Assembly: GCA_902795265.1 (NCBI GenBank)
Contig: CADBKM010000003.1
Coordinates: 1-64,000 of the forward strand
DNA from: an uncultured Eubacteriales bacterium
GTDB taxonomy: Bacteria > Bacillota > Clostridia > Peptostreptococcales > Anaerovoracaceae
Length of the DNA: 64,000 nucleotides
Direction: 5' to 3'
The notes under the pieces were generated by a model. That model was not told the DNA's origin. It was given only the letters and a program-made list of their open reading frames with translations, and did no database searches. Below, piece by piece: positions 9,601-18,277 of this stretch (the first letter of the stretch is position 1; every line of letters starts with the position of its first letter). Position numbers and translations under genes: made by a program.

Positions 9601-10212
9601 GATGTAAACGTCGGAGCAATCGAAGAATACAAGGCTGTCAGCAAGAGGTATGAGTTCATGACAGCTCAGGAGGCCGATCTTACAAAGGCTATGACCGAGC
9701 TGAATGAGATAATCACAAACATGGACAAGACTATCAGGAACAGGTTCAAAGAGAACTTTGACCGCGTGGTAGTGAACTTCGAGAAATCATTCAAGGAGCT
9801 CTTCGGCGGAGGCTACGCCGAGCTCAGACTTGAAGATGAAACAAAACCTCTGGAGTCAGGCATAGAGATCACCGCTCAGCCGCCGGGAAAGAAACTCAAG
9901 AACATCAATCTGCTGTCCGGCGGAGAAAAGACTCTGACTGCCATCGCTCTCATGTTTGCCGTCCTCAAGGCCAAACCTACACCTTTCGTTATTCTCGATG
10001 AGGTAGAGGCGGCACTTGACGAAGTAAACATCGAAAGGTTTTCGGACTATCTCAAAAACTTCGAAAACATTCAGTTTGCGCTTATAACTCACCAGAAGGC
10101 TACGATGGAACACGCAGATGTTCTCTACGGAGTAACGATGCCTGAGCAGGGCATTTCACGTATGCTGTCACTCAAACTGGGCGACGAGTTCGACCCTGAG
10201 GGACTTGAATAA
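6652..10212 (+). CDS. smc: Chromosome segregation ATPase Smc
   Basis: Structural-maintenance-of-chromosomes ATPase that compacts and separates the nucleoid with ScpA and ScpB, which are not in this window. 1186 residues, normal size. Walker A GPNGSGKSN lies at 31-39, the ABC signature LLSGGEK at 1087-1093 and Walker B ending D1116-E1117 (VILDEVEAALDE). Between them are two long heptad-rich coiled-coil arms (about 165-500 and 670-1010) and a globular hinge near 505-660 with GG-rich turns. Translation starts at a TTG three bases after the rnc stop (first residues MYFKRIEMQGFKSF), as expected for a tightly coupled gene. Confidence 0.98.
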   Translation: MYFKRIEMQGFKSFADPVTIEFNDGVTCIIGPNGSGKSNISDALRWVLGEQSSKQLRGSKMQDVIFAGTATRKPKGMAEVTLVIDNTNGILPLEYNEVAVTRRMFRSGESEYLINGNQCRLRDIRELFMDTGIGVEGYSIIGQGKIADIVSTRPENRRQIFEEAAGVVLYKSRKTEAENKLKAATVDLDRVRDIIAEIEGRIDGLKEDSEKATEYIGLRDRYKTLSINIILHNLSNLEVNVREGKEELEALQEQLELTSARIADTEEQIEALRDSEADLNEEYGSTNARLLKAIDELADITSGGRLNKERLANIEKEIARLEDELSSSNERLSAERAELTKLEEGEKSSNAEMEKLRTELEDAVMKFNEDSRKSSSISMETESIKNRLIEINNQNVTRNAEIRTLSNYKTTLEERRDGLKEEFETRDRTDNENRENLKAIEEKIAANATALKEKKDRLDSVNDKIITVATETEKVIRETDEISVRCNQAIARRSTIEEMEANYEGYNNAVRSVMNAGLRGITGPVSDIITVPKGLETAIETALGSSLQNIVCDDDSAATGAIDWLKRTGSGRATFLPVRSIRADRLRVSDEVKSAAGYVGVASSMVDCDDRFREIVDYLLCRVIIADDMDRAVRLSKMNIGGFRIVTKDGEVINAFGAITGGRYKNKTANLLDRKKEISELKAKIEAYNDKTAKIKELREKLETARAQLRAERDELRSAITDLDIAGNVLRADKEHAESLVREDEGAAERFRSNMETLASDIERAETMIENHRQKINEAEKEYAEAEARAEELMKDAESFRPLIEEDNEKIVALKVKIGERESRMLADNEMIERVRDSVTELEASVEDNLAMQAELSADREHLTTSGEKSGDMERALSQEKAELEEKIAEITSKLEEGRNKSETLMAGQKKDRDELEKVRDERYKLEVRTARNETLLDTQKDKLWDEFEVSYAEALDMKDENFAITSGNRESREIRLRLAELGDVNVGAIEEYKAVSKRYEFMTAQEADLTKAMTELNEIITNMDKTIRNRFKENFDRVVVNFEKSFKELFGGGYAELRLEDETKPLESGIEITAQPPGKKLKNINLLSGGEKTLTAIALMFAVLKAKPTPFVILDEVEAALDEVNIERFSDYLKNFENIQFALITHQKATMEHADVLYGVTMPEQGISRMLSLKLGDEFDPEGLE

Positions 10213-10226
10213 AAGGAGGCCGTTAA

Positions 10227-11123
10227 ATGGCACTGTTTGAAAAGAAATCGATATTCCGCAAATTCATCGACTCCATAACTATGGCAGTCTATGACAATCC
10301 GGAACTCGGCCCGGAGTTTCTCGAGCAGCTCGAGGAATCTCTCGTAATGGCCGATGTCGGCATCGGAACATCGGACAAAATAATCGATGAGCTTAACAAA
10401 GCGATCAACTACGACCATATCACTAGAGAGCGTGAGATCAAAAGAGAGCTTTCGCGCATACTCGAAGAGATCATGGACAAGGGCGAACGCAACCTTATGA
10501 CGGACAAGTACCCGCTCATAATCCTGATGATAGGAATCAACGGCGGGGGAAAGACAACTACGATCGCCAAGCTTGCCCATATGTATAAGAAAATGGGGAA
10601 GAACGTTATGCTTGCTGCTGCTGACACCTTCCGTGCAGCTGCTGCCGAGCAGCTTCAGCTCTGGGGCGACAGGGTAGGCGTAAGAGTCATACGCCATGCA
10701 GAAGGGACTGATCCTACTGCGGTCATCTATGATGCCATTCAGGCTGCAAAGGCCAATAACGTAGACGTTCTTATCTGCGATACTGCCGGAAGGCTCCAGA
10801 ACAAGGTCAACCTTATGAAAGAGCTCGAAAAGATGAGCAAGGTGATCTCGAGGGAATATCCTGAAGCCGCAAGAGAAAATCTTCTCGTGGTAGATGCTAC
10901 CACCGGCAAGAATGCCGTAAGCCAGGCTGAGGAGTTCAACGGCATAACAGACATCACAGGCATAGTACTCACTAAGATGGACGGAACCGCCAGAGGAGGC
11001 ATTTCCATCACGATCACAGATGAGTTCGACATGCCGATCAAGTTCCTCGGCGTAGGAGAGACTATGGACGATCTCCAGCCGTTCAATGCACATGATTTTG
11101 TAGAAGGTATATTTGATGAGTAA
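10227..11123 (+). CDS. ftsY: Signal recognition particle receptor FtsY
   Basis: GTPase that receives SRP-bound ribosomes at the membrane and hands them to SecYEG. 298 residues; it lacks the long acidic A-domain of E. coli FtsY and consists of the NG core, as in many Firmicutes. The P-loop is GINGGGKT (103-110), where the common form is GxNGxGKT with a non-glycine at the fifth position. DTFRAAAAEQL (133-143), DTAGR (185-189) and TKMD (249-252) are intact. AAGGAGG precedes the ATG. It overlaps der by 8 bases. Confidence 0.97.
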   Translation: MALFEKKSIFRKFIDSITMAVYDNPELGPEFLEQLEESLVMADVGIGTSDKIIDELNKAINYDHITREREIKRELSRILEEIMDKGERNLMTDKYPLIILMIGINGGGKTTTIAKLAHMYKKMGKNVMLAAADTFRAAAAEQLQLWGDRVGVRVIRHAEGTDPTAVIYDAIQAAKANNVDVLICDTAGRLQNKVNLMKELEKMSKVISREYPEAARENLLVVDATTGKNAVSQAEEFNGITDITGIVLTKMDGTARGGISITITDEFDMPIKFLGVGETMDDLQPFNAHDFVEGIFDE

Positions 11124-12441
11124 ACCAATTCTTGCAATAGTCGGAAGGCCGAATGTCGGCAAATCCACACTTTTTAACAGGCTGATAGGCGAAAGACGCG
11201 CGATAGTCGAAGACGTTCCGGGAGTTACCCGTGACCGTATTTACGCGGAAACAGAATGGAACGGCAAAGAGTTCGCCGTAATCGATACCGGCGGTATTGA
11301 AGTGCGTACCGATGACACTATCCTCTCGCAGATGAGAGATCAGGCAGTAATGGCCATGGACATGGCCGACGTCATCCTCTTCATGGCTGACGGCAAGGAA
11401 GGACTTACGACTGCTGACAGAGAAGTAGCCGATCTTCTGCGCCGCACAGGCAAAGAGGTCATTCTTGTAGTCAACAAGGTGGACTCGCCGTCAAAGGCTT
11501 ATGAGATCGTACTCGATTTCTATGAGCTCGGATTCGGAGAGCCGGTACCTATCAGTGCTGCAAATATGACGAATATAGGCGACCTCCTTGACCGCATCGT
11601 TGAAGGATTCCCTGAGGATTCCTTCGGAAGAAGCGATGAGGGCGTGCATATCGCAATCATCGGAAAGCCTAATGTAGGAAAGTCTTCACTTGTAAACGCT
11701 CTTACCAAGCAGAAAAGAGTCATCGTATCGCCTATTGCCGGCACCACACGTGACACCATAGACACTCCGTTTACGTATAAGGACAAGGAGTACACGCTTA
11801 TCGACACAGCCGGTCTTCGCAAAAAGAGCAAAGTAAATGATTCCATTGAAAAGTTCAGCGTTGTAAGGGCGATCGCAGCCATCGAGCGCTGCGACATCTG
11901 CGTGCTCATGATAGATGCCGTTGAGGGCCTTACAGAGCAGGACAAAAAGATCGCAGGCTACGCGCACGAAGCCGGAAAAGGCCTTCTTATCGTAGTGAAC
12001 AAATGGGATCTTATCGAAAAAGAAACCAATACAATGCGCGACTATGAGAGAAAGATCAAAGCCGAACTGCTCTTTGCTTCATATGCACCTGTAGTTTTCA
12101 CTTCTGTTCTCAATAAACTGAGGATATTCGATATCATCGAAAGATGCTCAAGAATAGCCGAAGCCAGAAGCATGCGCATAACTACAGGAAAGCTCAACAG
12201 CATAATCGAAGACGCTGTCATGATGAGACAGCCGCCTTCAGATAAAGGACGCAGGCTCAAGATCTACTACGCCGCGCAGATAGGCACAAAGCCGCCGCTT
12301 TTCTCGTTCAGCATCAACGACAGGGAGCTCATGCATTTCTCCTATGCCAGATACCTCGAGAACAAGATAAGAGAAGCTTTCGATTTCGAGGGAACTTCCA
12401 TAAAGTTCGTCTGGAGTGAAAGGAGGGGCGAGCGCAAATGA
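11116..12441 (+). CDS. der: Ribosome assembly GTPase Der (EngA)
   Basis: Double-GTPase needed for 50S subunit assembly. 441 residues. Two G domains in tandem: GRPNVGKST near residue 10 and GKPNVGKSS near residue 185, each followed by DTGG or DTAG, and NKVD or NKWD. The C-terminal KH-like domain carries PPLFSFSIND. Start: ATG at 11116, eight bases after AGAAGG and inside the end of ftsY; a TTG directly before it (11113) is less likely. The last four bases overlap plsY (ATGA). The der-plsY-gpsA order is common in Clostridia and Bacilli. Confidence 0.97.
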   Translation: MSKPILAIVGRPNVGKSTLFNRLIGERRAIVEDVPGVTRDRIYAETEWNGKEFAVIDTGGIEVRTDDTILSQMRDQAVMAMDMADVILFMADGKEGLTTADREVADLLRRTGKEVILVVNKVDSPSKAYEIVLDFYELGFGEPVPISAANMTNIGDLLDRIVEGFPEDSFGRSDEGVHIAIIGKPNVGKSSLVNALTKQKRVIVSPIAGTTRDTIDTPFTYKDKEYTLIDTAGLRKKSKVNDSIEKFSVVRAIAAIERCDICVLMIDAVEGLTEQDKKIAGYAHEAGKGLLIVVNKWDLIEKETNTMRDYERKIKAELLFASYAPVVFTSVLNKLRIFDIIERCSRIAEARSMRITTGKLNSIIEDAVMMRQPPSDKGRRLKIYYAAQIGTKPPLFSFSINDRELMHFSYARYLENKIREAFDFEGTSIKFVWSERRGERK

Positions 12442-13046
12442 GCAGCACAGACATAATCAGGACTGCAATCATGCTGCTGGCTGCCTACCTGATAGGTAAT
12501 ATCAATCCGTCGATCATTATCGGAAAGATCAAAGGCATAGACATCCGTAAGGAAGGCAGCGGAAACGCCGGTATGACAAACACCATAAGGGTCATAGGAC
12601 TCTGGGCCGGCATCATAGTCTTTATAGTGGATGTAATGAAGGCCTTCGTAGCCGTAAAGATAGGAGCTGCCTTTGCCGGTGTTCCGGGCGTCATGGCGGC
12701 TTTTGCCGGAGTGGTGCTGGGTCACTGCTTCCCTGTATTTTTCGGATTCAAAGGCGGCAAGGGAGTTGCTGCGGCATTTGGCGCGGCACTTGCTCTTAAC
12801 TGGCAGAGCGCGCTGGCTGTTCTTCTCGTAGCGGGCATATTATTTGCTCTAACACGCAGAATGTCGGTCGGCTCACTGGCAGCTGCACTTGCATACCCGG
12901 CTTTCATATGGCATTTTGACCGCCCGTACTTTTATTTCGCGATCTGCGCTGCGGCATTTCTGATGATCATGCATGCCGCAAATATAAAAAGGATTGCAAA
13001 AGGCGAGGAGAAACCTCTTACGATAGGCGGAAAGAAAGATTCATAA
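12438..13046 (+). CDS. plsY: Glycerol-3-phosphate acyltransferase PlsY
   Basis: Integral membrane enzyme that transfers the acyl group from acyl-phosphate (made by PlsX) to sn-glycerol-3-phosphate. 202 residues with about five hydrophobic segments. The conserved loop EGSGNAGMTNTIRVIG near residues 40-55 matches the family GSGNxGxTN motif, and GFKGGKGVA (near 103-111) is the second conserved loop. An AAGGAGGGG site lies inside the end of der, and the start codon overlaps the der stop. With gpsA next door and plsX upstream, the run covers the whole first stage of phosphatidic acid synthesis. Confidence 0.97.
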   Translation: MSSTDIIRTAIMLLAAYLIGNINPSIIIGKIKGIDIRKEGSGNAGMTNTIRVIGLWAGIIVFIVDVMKAFVAVKIGAAFAGVPGVMAAFAGVVLGHCFPVFFGFKGGKGVAAAFGAALALNWQSALAVLLVAGILFALTRRMSVGSLAAALAYPAFIWHFDRPYFYFAICAAAFLMIMHAANIKRIAKGEEKPLTIGGKKDS

Positions 13047-13064
13047 AAGACAAGGAACAGATTA

Positions 13065-14114
13065 ATGGAAATGAAAGATTATTACGCAGGAACGGTCATT
13101 CCTGATCTCGGCGATAAAGCGCTGAATATAGCAGTAATAGGAAGCGGTTCATTCGGTACCGCCATGGCCAATCTCATAGTTCACAACGGGCATAACGTTA
13201 CTCTTTACGGACGCAGGAAGGAAGCTGTCGACGCGATGCGCGATACGCGTGTGAACGAGAGATATCTTCCGGGCGCGCTTCTGAGCGACAGGATCACCTA
13301 TACGGCAGACCTTAAAGAGGCAGTCAGCGGAAAAGACATTGTTGTTTTTGCCGTTCCTGCTCAGACTTTCAGGCAAGTGTCAAAAGATGCCGCTCCTTAT
13401 CTTAAGGAAGGAGTCATCGCGGTCAACCTCGCAAAGGGAATCGAGAAGAAGACACTTAAGAGGATGAGCGAAGTAGCTGCAGAGACCATACCTGAAGCCA
13501 GATACGTTGCGCTTTCAGGGCCTACTCATGCAGAAGAGATAGTAATGAATGCTCCTGCCGGCATCGTTGCCGCTTCTGAAGATCAGGAAGCAGCCAAGAC
13601 AGTTCAGGATGCTTTCATGTCGGAGCAGCTTCGAATCTATACGCAGGATGACATGGTCGGTGTTGAGATCGCCGGCGCAGTCAAGAACGTCATAGCAATA
13701 GCTACGGGCATCTCAGACGGAATGCATCTGGGAAACAACGCCAGAGCAGCGCTTATGACACGCTCCATGCACGAGATCAAGAGACTCGGCAAGGCTCTGG
13801 GAGCTAACGCAGAGACTTTTTCCGGACTTTCCGGTATCGGAGATCTTATCGTTACATGTTCGACTGATCTTTCCAGAAACAGACGCTGCGGCCTTCTGAT
13901 CGGACAGGGCTACAAAGCTGAGGAAGCCGTAGAAAAGGTCGGATCGGTAGTAGAGGGTTACTACACCGCTGAGGCAGTATATGACCTCGCGGCTAAGCTC
14001 GGCGTGGAGATGCCTGTAAGCATAGCTACAAGGGCTGTGCTGAAAGGTGAACTTGCACCTGACAAGGCTGTCAGGATGCTTATGTCAAGAAACAAGAAGG
14101 ACGAGCTTCAATGA
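13065..14114 (+). CDS. gpsA: NAD(P)-dependent glycerol-3-phosphate dehydrogenase
   Basis: Reduces dihydroxyacetone phosphate to sn-glycerol-3-phosphate, the substrate of PlsY encoded just upstream. 349 residues. The dinucleotide-binding motif GSGSFGT is at 26-32, slightly further in than usual because of about 20 extra N-terminal residues; LAKGIEK and the catalytic-lysine segment GAVKNVIAIATGI are present. The start could be 13065 or the in-frame ATG at 13071; AAGGAA spacing favours 13065. It ends four bases into miaB (ATGA). Confidence 0.96.
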   Translation: MEMKDYYAGTVIPDLGDKALNIAVIGSGSFGTAMANLIVHNGHNVTLYGRRKEAVDAMRDTRVNERYLPGALLSDRITYTADLKEAVSGKDIVVFAVPAQTFRQVSKDAAPYLKEGVIAVNLAKGIEKKTLKRMSEVAAETIPEARYVALSGPTHAEEIVMNAPAGIVAASEDQEAAKTVQDAFMSEQLRIYTQDDMVGVEIAGAVKNVIAIATGISDGMHLGNNARAALMTRSMHEIKRLGKALGANAETFSGLSGIGDLIVTCSTDLSRNRRCGLLIGQGYKAEEAVEKVGSVVEGYYTAEAVYDLAAKLGVEMPVSIATRAVLKGELAPDKAVRMLMSRNKKDELQ

Positions 14115-15436
14115 GCAAATACCATATAATCACTTACGGATGCCAGATGAACGAGCACGACTCGGAAAATATCGCCGGACTTCTCGAGGCTCTGGGATAT
14201 GAACACATCGACGATCCGTATAAAGCAGACGTTACAGTCATAAATACCTGCAGTGTCAGGGAAAACGCTGACAAGAGATTCTTCGGAACTCTCGGTCAGT
14301 TCAAAAGGGTAAAAAAGAATAATCCGAACTTCGTTCTCTGCGTGTGCGGATGCATGCCGCAGCAGCCGAGGATAGTTGCGGAGATAAACAAGCGCTTTTC
14401 ATGGGTCGATATAGTATTCGGAACTCAGAACATAGCACAGTTCCCTGATCTTCTTGAAGAGAGGCTCAGAACCGGCCGACGTATGCGCGCCATAATAGAC
14501 AACAACCCGGATATCAGCGAAGACAGCATGAAGCCTGTAAGGATGCACCGCCACAAGGCTCTTGTAAACATCACTTACGGATGCAACAACTTCTGCACAT
14601 ACTGCATAGTGCCTTATACAAGAGGGCGCGAAAAAAGCCGCATGCTCAGCGATGTCTGCGATGAGATAAAGAGACTGACCGAAGACGGCGTTATAGAAGT
14701 CATGCTGCTCGGGCAAAATGTAGATTCCTACAGAGATGCTGCCGGGCACAGTTTTGCCGATCTTATCAGGGCTGTGAACGATATCGAAGGCATAGAGCGC
14801 ATAAGGTTCATGACATCTCATCCTAAAGATATTTCGGACGAGATGATTGCATGCTTCACGACATGCGAAAAGCTGTGCCACAATATCCATCTTCCCGTTC
14901 AGTCAGGAAGTGACCGGATCCTGAAGCGCATGAACCGTCATTATGACAGGGCATCATATCTCGAGATCGTAGATAAGCTCAGAAAGACCGCTCCTGACAT
15001 AACGATATCCACCGATATAATCGTCGGATTCCCGGGTGAGACAGAAGAAGATTTCGAAGAGACTCTCGACATTGCACGCAGGGTCAGATACGATTCGGCA
15101 TTTACATTCATTTATTCGCCTAGAGAAGGCACACCGGCCGCTAAGTTTGAAGATCAGATACCCGATGAGGTCTGCCATGAAAGATTTGACAGACTCGTTG
15201 ATGTAATGAACGAGATAAGCCTTGAAAGAAATATGGCTTACAAGGGCAGGGTCTGCGAGGTAATAGCAGAGGGCATAAGCCGCAGCGACGACAATACTAT
15301 CGCGGGCAGGACCGACGGCTTCAAGCTTGTGAACTTCACTTCAGAGAAGTCACCTGAAGAACTCATGGGCCGCAAGGTAAAAGTTGAGATCACAGAGAGC
15401 AAAACATTCAGCCTTGAAGGAAGAGAAGTGGAATGA
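14111..15436 (+). CDS. miaB: tRNA-2-methylthio-N6-isopentenyladenosine synthase MiaB
   Basis: Radical-SAM methylthiotransferase that adds the 2-methylthio group to i6A37 of tRNAs reading UNN codons. 441 residues. The auxiliary iron-sulfur cluster cysteines are C11, C47 and C81; the radical-SAM triad is C158, C162 and C165 (CNNFCTYC). A C-terminal TRAM domain spans about 375-440. Starts on an ATGA overlap with gpsA and ends on an ATGA overlap with cls, so the three are coupled. MiaA, which makes its substrate, is not in the window. Confidence 0.97.
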   Translation: MSKYHIITYGCQMNEHDSENIAGLLEALGYEHIDDPYKADVTVINTCSVRENADKRFFGTLGQFKRVKKNNPNFVLCVCGCMPQQPRIVAEINKRFSWVDIVFGTQNIAQFPDLLEERLRTGRRMRAIIDNNPDISEDSMKPVRMHRHKALVNITYGCNNFCTYCIVPYTRGREKSRMLSDVCDEIKRLTEDGVIEVMLLGQNVDSYRDAAGHSFADLIRAVNDIEGIERIRFMTSHPKDISDEMIACFTTCEKLCHNIHLPVQSGSDRILKRMNRHYDRASYLEIVDKLRKTAPDITISTDIIVGFPGETEEDFEETLDIARRVRYDSAFTFIYSPREGTPAAKFEDQIPDEVCHERFDRLVDVMNEISLERNMAYKGRVCEVIAEGISRSDDNTIAGRTDGFKLVNFTSEKSPEELMGRKVKVEITESKTFSLEGREVE

Positions 15437-16917
15437 CAGCCCTACTGGACCAGTTTCTGCAGTTTTTCACCGTATCGCATATAATGGTGATCGTCTACAT
15501 CCTCAATGCGATCATAGCATTGGGGCTGATTTTCTTTGACGATTCCAAGTCTCCGTCTGCGACCATGGCATGGATCATGGTCCTGTTCATGGTACCGGCC
15601 GTCGGACTTATTCTTTATCTTATATTGTCGCAGAATATAGCCAGGCAGCAGATATTCAGGATGACTGAACGTGAAAAAGAGGGCAAAACGACCTTGCTGA
15701 GCTGGCAGAAGGAGGCTGTAAGGCAGAGCATATCTGATGATGATGACGATGTCACAGACAAGTGGAAAGAGATGATCAGCATGAATCTCGAGTACGCGGA
15801 CGCGCTGCTTACCGGAAATGACAGTGTCGAGATCATCACTGACGGCAAGGAGATGTTCGAAAGACTCTGCAGTGATATCGAGAACGCGAAGTACACTGTC
15901 AAACTCTGCTATTTCATTGTAAAGGATGACTTTGTCGGGCAAAGACTTATTGAGCTTCTTACAAAAAAGGCGAGAGAAGGCGTCAAGGTAAGGCTGCTTA
16001 TAGACGCTCTCGGAAGCCGGAGCATAGGCTACACCGAACTCAGAGAGTTCAGAAACGCAGGAGGACAATACGCTCTGTTCTTCAAACCGTTTATCCGCCA
16101 TATGTATTTCAGGATCAACTACCGCAATCACAGGAAACTTGCGGTAATAGACAATGAGATTGGCTACATCGGAGGTTTCAACATAGCAAAGGAATACCTC
16201 GGATACAAAAAGAAGTTCGGTTACTGGAGAGATACCCAGCTTATAATCCGCGGGAATGCACTCGCTACGCTCAACGAACGCTTCTATATGGACTGGCGTT
16301 ATGCATCCAAGGAAAAAATCGACCTTATAGACCAGTCCGTAAAACATGCTGTAAAAAATTCAACGGGCGACATACTTATACAGATCGTTTGCTGCGGACC
16401 GGAATCCGAAAAAGAAGAGATAAAGATGGCATTCATGAAGATGATCACGAATGCCACAAGGAACATATATATTCAGACGCCGTATTTTGTACCTGATGAG
16501 CCGATGATGGAATCGCTGCGGATGGCGGCCAGGTCGGGTGTTGATGTAAGAATAATGATCCCTTGCATGCCTGACCACCCGTTTGTATATAAAACAACGT
16601 TGTACAATGCGGGCAGACTCATAAAAGAAGGCGCAAAGATATATATCTATGAGAACGGATTCCTGCATGCCAAGACCCTCAGTGTAGACGGAGAGGTATG
16701 CACGGCAGGCTCCTCAAATTTCGATATCCGCAGCTTCAAGCTCAATTTTGAGGCAAATGCATTCATATATGACAGGAATGTCACCGCTGATATGGACGCA
16801 GGCTTCATGGCAGACATCGAACACTGCCGTCCGTACACGCAGGAAGACAGAGACAACATCAGCTGGTATGAAAAGGCAGCTGAATCGATATCAAGGCTCC
16901 TTACAGAGATACTTTAG
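15433..16917 (+). CDS. cls: Cardiolipin synthase
   Basis: Membrane phospholipase-D-family enzyme that condenses two phosphatidylglycerols to cardiolipin. 494 residues. Two hydrophobic N-terminal segments (about 15-35 and 43-65) precede two HKD catalytic halves: the first at H233-R-K in NHRKLAVIDN with GGFN downstream, the second at H412-A-K (LHAKTLSVDG) with GSSNFDIRS. The four-base overlap with miaB places it at the end of the coupled run that began with plsX, consistent with a phospholipid role. Confidence 0.95.
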   Translation: MTALLDQFLQFFTVSHIMVIVYILNAIIALGLIFFDDSKSPSATMAWIMVLFMVPAVGLILYLILSQNIARQQIFRMTEREKEGKTTLLSWQKEAVRQSISDDDDDVTDKWKEMISMNLEYADALLTGNDSVEIITDGKEMFERLCSDIENAKYTVKLCYFIVKDDFVGQRLIELLTKKAREGVKVRLLIDALGSRSIGYTELREFRNAGGQYALFFKPFIRHMYFRINYRNHRKLAVIDNEIGYIGGFNIAKEYLGYKKKFGYWRDTQLIIRGNALATLNERFYMDWRYASKEKIDLIDQSVKHAVKNSTGDILIQIVCCGPESEKEEIKMAFMKMITNATRNIYIQTPYFVPDEPMMESLRMAARSGVDVRIMIPCMPDHPFVYKTTLYNAGRLIKEGAKIYIYENGFLHAKTLSVDGEVCTAGSSNFDIRSFKLNFEANAFIYDRNVTADMDAGFMADIEHCRPYTQEDRDNISWYEKAAESISRLLTEIL

Positions 16918-16941
16918 GAATACAGCGAAAGGAATACTGAT

Positions 16942-17562
16942 TTGAACGCAGATTATATAATAGCCAAAATACTTATGCTTCCGGGCATAATCATAGGACT
17001 GAGCTTTCATGAATTCGCTCATGCGTGGATGTCTGACAGGCTCGGAGACCCTACACCGAGACGCCAGGGCAGAGTCACTATAAATCCTCTTGCCCATATC
17101 GACTGGGTCGGTTTTCTTGCACTTCTGCTTGTAGGCTTCGGCTGGGGAAAACCTGTACAGATCGATCCTTCTTATTACAAACACAGAAGGAGAGACGAAT
17201 TCCTCGTCGGCATCGCAGGCGTTACGATGAATCTTCTGATCGCAATAGCCTTTTCGATACCTGCAAGGATCATGGTAAGAAGTCTGAGCGGTGCCGCTGT
17301 ATCAGATCTCGTATACAACATTTATCTGATCTTTTTCTATACGGTATCGATCAATGTCGTTCTGATGGTATTCAACCTTATCCCGTGTCCGCCTCTCGAC
17401 GGATGGGGGATAATCACCCAGATATTCAGGCTCGACAGATACAGATGGTGGTATAAGGTCTATCAGTACGGAACATGGATACTGCTTGCGCTTATCCTGC
17501 TCAATATTACCGATCTCATACTTACACCTCTGGTTTCGGCTATAGTAGGAGTACTCATATAG
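16942..17562 (+). CDS. Site-2 protease family (M50) membrane metalloprotease
   Basis: 206 residues with about five hydrophobic segments. The zinc site HEFAH is at H23-E24-H27 in the first membrane segment, and the third zinc ligand lies in FNLIPCPPLDG (D153), the M50 NPxxDG motif. This is the short YwhC-type branch, without a PDZ domain, so it is not the sigma-factor-activating RseP/RasP type; the physiological substrate of this branch is unknown. TTG start at 16942, nine bases after AAAGGA and 24 bases downstream of cls, so probably cotranscribed with it. Confidence 0.9.
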   Translation: MNADYIIAKILMLPGIIIGLSFHEFAHAWMSDRLGDPTPRRQGRVTINPLAHIDWVGFLALLLVGFGWGKPVQIDPSYYKHRRRDEFLVGIAGVTMNLLIAIAFSIPARIMVRSLSGAAVSDLVYNIYLIFFYTVSINVVLMVFNLIPCPPLDGWGIITQIFRLDRYRWWYKVYQYGTWILLALILLNITDLILTPLVSAIVGVLI

Positions 17563-17571
17563 ACAATTTTG

Positions 17572-17595
17572 GGCAGCAGTTACGGGACTGCTGCC
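17572..17595. other. Intergenic hairpin before nth
   Basis: Perfect 9-bp inverted repeat (GGCAGCAGT at 17572-17580, complement at 17587-17595) with a 6-base loop. No T run follows on either strand, so it is not a clear intrinsic terminator; it could slow RNA decay or weaken read-through into nth. Confidence 0.5.
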
Positions 17596-17626
17596 TGTCT
17601 GATATATAAAGAAAAGAGAGAACTGT

Positions 17627-18277
17627 ATGGAACAGCTAATAAAAGATGATCAGATCAGCCGCACGATGGATATTCTCGAAGAAATGCACCCTGAAGCGGC
17701 GTGTGCTCTCGATTTCGGTACCAGATTCCAGCTGCTGTCCGCCGTTTTGCTTTCGGCACAGACCACCGATGTATCTGTCAACAAAGTGACACCTGTGCTC
17801 TTTGCCAAATATCCGACGGCAGAGGCGATGGCCGAAGCTGATCCTCTTGAAGTTCAGGATATCATCCGGACGATAGGGCTTTATAAGAACAAATCAAAGA
17901 ATATCGTAGCGATGGCAAAGATGCTTGTCTCCGACTTCGGAGGAGAAGTGCCGGGTAATTATGACGATCTTGTAAAACTGCCCGGTGTCGGGCGAAAGAC
18001 CGCGAATGTCGTTCTCGCAGAGGGCTTCGGACAGGCCCGCATCGCTGTTGATACGCACGTATTCAGAGTATCGAACCGCATCGGACTTACAAGCGCTAAA
18101 GATCCGGAAGGAGTAGAAAAGGGGCTCATGTCGCGCCTTCCTGAAGACCAGTGGTCAAGAGCTCATCATCTGCTGATCTTCCACGGCAGAAAAGTATGCC
18201 ATGCAAGAAAGCCTGACTGTGATGCATGTGCTCTGACCGGCATATGCCTTTATTATAAAAACGGAGGAACGAATTGA
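17627..18277 (+). CDS. nth: Endonuclease III
   Basis: Bifunctional DNA glycosylase and AP lyase that removes oxidised pyrimidines. 216 residues. The helix-hairpin-helix LPGVGRKTANVVL contains catalytic K124; D142 follows in VDTHVFRV. The 4Fe-4S cluster ligands C191-x6-C198-x2-C201-x5-C207 are complete near the C-terminus. Its stop overlaps the TTG start of sbcD, so repair genes nth-sbcD-sbcC form one coupled group. Confidence 0.96.
   Translation: MEQLIKDDQISRTMDILEEMHPEAACALDFGTRFQLLSAVLLSAQTTDVSVNKVTPVLFAKYPTAEAMAEADPLEVQDIIRTIGLYKNKSKNIVAMAKMLVSDFGGEVPGNYDDLVKLPGVGRKTANVVLAEGFGQARIAVDTHVFRVSNRIGLTSAKDPEGVEKGLMSRLPEDQWSRAHHLLIFHGRKVCHARKPDCDACALTGICLYYKNGGTN

Noticed and set aside
10125..11168. 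Long leftward open frame of 347 codons across ftsY and the start of der
   Set aside because: It mirrors the codon structure of ftsY and der, has no ribosome site and no recognisable domain; both sense genes are certain.
15442..16347. Leftward open frame of 301 codons opposite cls
   Set aside because: Antisense to a certain gene, no start signal, no family features.
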